Translations under genes and position numbers: made by a program
Part shown: piece by piece, positions 62,536 through 64,000 of the stretch
Layout: the number at the start of each line of letters is the position of its first letter
How positions within the stretch are numbered: the first letter of the stretch is position 1
The notes under the pieces: model-generated
Told to the model about the DNA's origin: nothing
Databases searched by the model: none
The model's input: only the letters and a program-made list of their open reading frames with translations
Source: Hemicordylus capensis
Lineage: Eukaryota > Chordata > Lepidosauria > Squamata > Cordylidae
Assembly (NCBI RefSeq): GCF_027244095.1
Contig: NC_069659.1
Location: 26,320,501-26,384,500, forward strand
Direction of reading: 5' to 3'
Length of the DNA stretch: 64,000 nt

Positions 62536-62964
62536 GTTCAAATGACAGCATTCAAGGTTTGAGTGGTTTCACAAACTGTTGTTTGGGCTGGAATCTGGAT
62601 TCTTATTCTGACTAAATACATATATGATTGCATTCAGTAAAGACTGGTACGGAACTTATTGTTTGTTCGCATTTTTCAAAAATAAGATTTGTCAGGAATT
62701 CATAAAAGCAATAATGAACATCTTTCTCTAAAGATGTGGTTAAGCACCTCGAATGTGCTTTGCCTTGTAATCATTCTGTATGATAATTTTGTTATATCCA
62801 CTGAATGTACACTCCCACAGAACATTTACGACGTTGCTAGGTGTGGAGGAATCTGCTCATCCCACTGCGTTGCTTGTCACGGACCAGACTAAACCAGCCC
62901 CGTGATTTGTACGCTTAACTGCTGTCACCAAATAGATTTTTCTTTTCTTGGGCTGTCTCTACTG

Positions 62965-63230
62965 TAAAGTAAAGTAAAGTTGTGCCATCAAGTCGATTTC
63001 GACTCCTGGCGCCCACAGAGCCCTGTGGTTTTCTTTGGTAGAATACAGGAAGGGTTTACCATTGCCATCTCCCCCGCAGTCTGAGATGATGCCTTCCAGC
63101 ATCTTCCTATATTGCTGCTGCCCGATAAAGGTGTTTCCCATAGTCTGGGAAACATAGCAATGGGGATTCGAACTGGCAATCTCTGGCTTGCTAATCAAGT
63201 CATTTCCTCGCTGTGCCATTAGGTGGCAAT
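62965..63230 (-). repeat. Second tRNA-derived SINE family
   Basis: Same body as the 36.5- and 43.4-kb copies, with GATTGCCAGTTCGAATCC on the minus strand. Confidence 0.65.
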
Positions 63231-63399
63231 AACAAGCCTTAAACATTTGCAGTAAAACAAAAAACCAGTAGAGTGGATAGGCTTTCGGCGTGGGGTGGAG
63301 AAAATCAGACAGAAGCTTCTAATCTTTAAATACAACAAGAATTTTTACTCTGGAAAAAATTAATCATTTAAAACAGTCACTTTGGTTTCTTGGTACAGC

Positions 63400-63431
63400 A
63401 AAACAAAACAAAACAAAACAAAACAAAACAA
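63400..63431 (+). repeat. (AAAAC)n microsatellite
   Basis: Six AAAAC units. Confidence 0.9.
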
Positions 63432-64000
63432 CTCTCAAAGAGTTACCATAAGAGCATAAGGGCAGCAATAAAATGGTTGGGAAAATGCATCCAACTGAGT
63501 CCTCTGTAGTTACCTCAGCTTTTGCAACAACCTGGCCTGCCCCTTGTGCAGCCTGAGGTCCCATTCTTCTTCACAGTCCTGGGGTTCAACCCAGACTGGT
63601 TCTTTTGCTGGTGAATGTTTCAGCTCTCCAGAGAGATTTCATTCTCTGCCAGTGATTTCTTAGCTCTTTTTAGTCACAGCACTGATTCCCTCAATCTGTG
63701 CTAGCAATCCCTTCTCTTGGATTCTTCAGCTCCACACTCCTTCTGGTATTGTAACTTTCTGAACTTCACTGCATACTCCAGACTGACCAAAAACAACTCT
63801 ACTCTCTTGAATCAGCCTTCTTCTGATTCTGACTCTGAACTGAACTTTTCTGAAAGCAGCTTTCTTATATACACAAAATTCTTTGACTTTTAAAATAAAC
63901 CAACCAACATAACTTAAGTTCCCTCCATTTTTCAGAACATAACCAATGAAATCAAACTTCTCCTTCCTTCCAAAAATGTCCCAGTACATTGCATCACCCC

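Noticed and set aside
63240-64000. Possible LTR or promoter on the minus strand (TATATAAG with an upstream ATTGGTT)
   Set aside because: Single TATA- and CCAAT-like motifs at the window edge without a second repeat or coding part are too weak.

Overview
The window reads as nuclear DNA from a squamate reptile, most likely a lizard. It holds two multi-exon vertebrate matrix metalloproteinase (MMP) genes in a dense background of CR1 and L2-type LINEs, tRNA- and 5S-rRNA-derived SINEs, hAT-type MITEs, Helitron-like elements and microsatellites. The species call is an inference from this repeat mix and was not tested against a database.

The only host genes I can support are two secreted MMPs of the collagenase/stromelysin group (closest by eye to MMP1/MMP8), both on the minus strand. 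Gene A runs from its start codon at 25718 to its stop at 11053. Gene B runs from 58022 to 44266. Each has ten coding exons with identical lengths (105, 245, 149, 129, 162, 118, 137, 160, 104, 104 nt), consensus GT/AG splice sites throughout, and an uninterrupted 470-residue product: signal peptide, propeptide with cysteine switch, zinc catalytic domain, short hinge and four-bladed hemopexin domain. By hand alignment the proteins differ at about 73 of 470 positions. The catalytic domain is nearly identical; the prodomain ends and hemopexin blades carry most differences. Both promoters keep a TATA box, an AP-1 site and a PEA3/ETS site in the arrangement known from MMP1.

The genes lie in a tandem duplication. 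Homology extends from about 10.66 to 27.97 kb for unit A and from about 43.69 to 58.53 kb for unit B. A third, decayed unit (last intron, eroded exon 10, 3' flank) survives at about 31.43-32.06 kb, so the array once had at least three members.

Layout: 0-10.6 kb is intergenic and repeat rich (L2 ends, Helitron-like 1940-2361, hAT MITEs, SINEs). 10.7-26.0 kb is gene A. 26.0-27.9 kb is an L2-like LINE plus an R1 repeat inserted upstream of A. 28.3-31.4 kb is a decayed L2-like LINE interrupted by a foldback element. 31.4-32.1 kb is the MMP remnant. 32.1-43.4 kb is repeat-dominated spacer (two Helitron-like elements with GC-rich cargo, a young CR1, a GC-rich tandem array). 43.7-58.3 kb is gene B. 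58.3-64 kb is intergenic (Penelope-like fragment, a 0.95-kb hAT element, SINEs, an L2 end). Comparing A and B introns gives filled and empty sites that order many insertions before or after the duplication.
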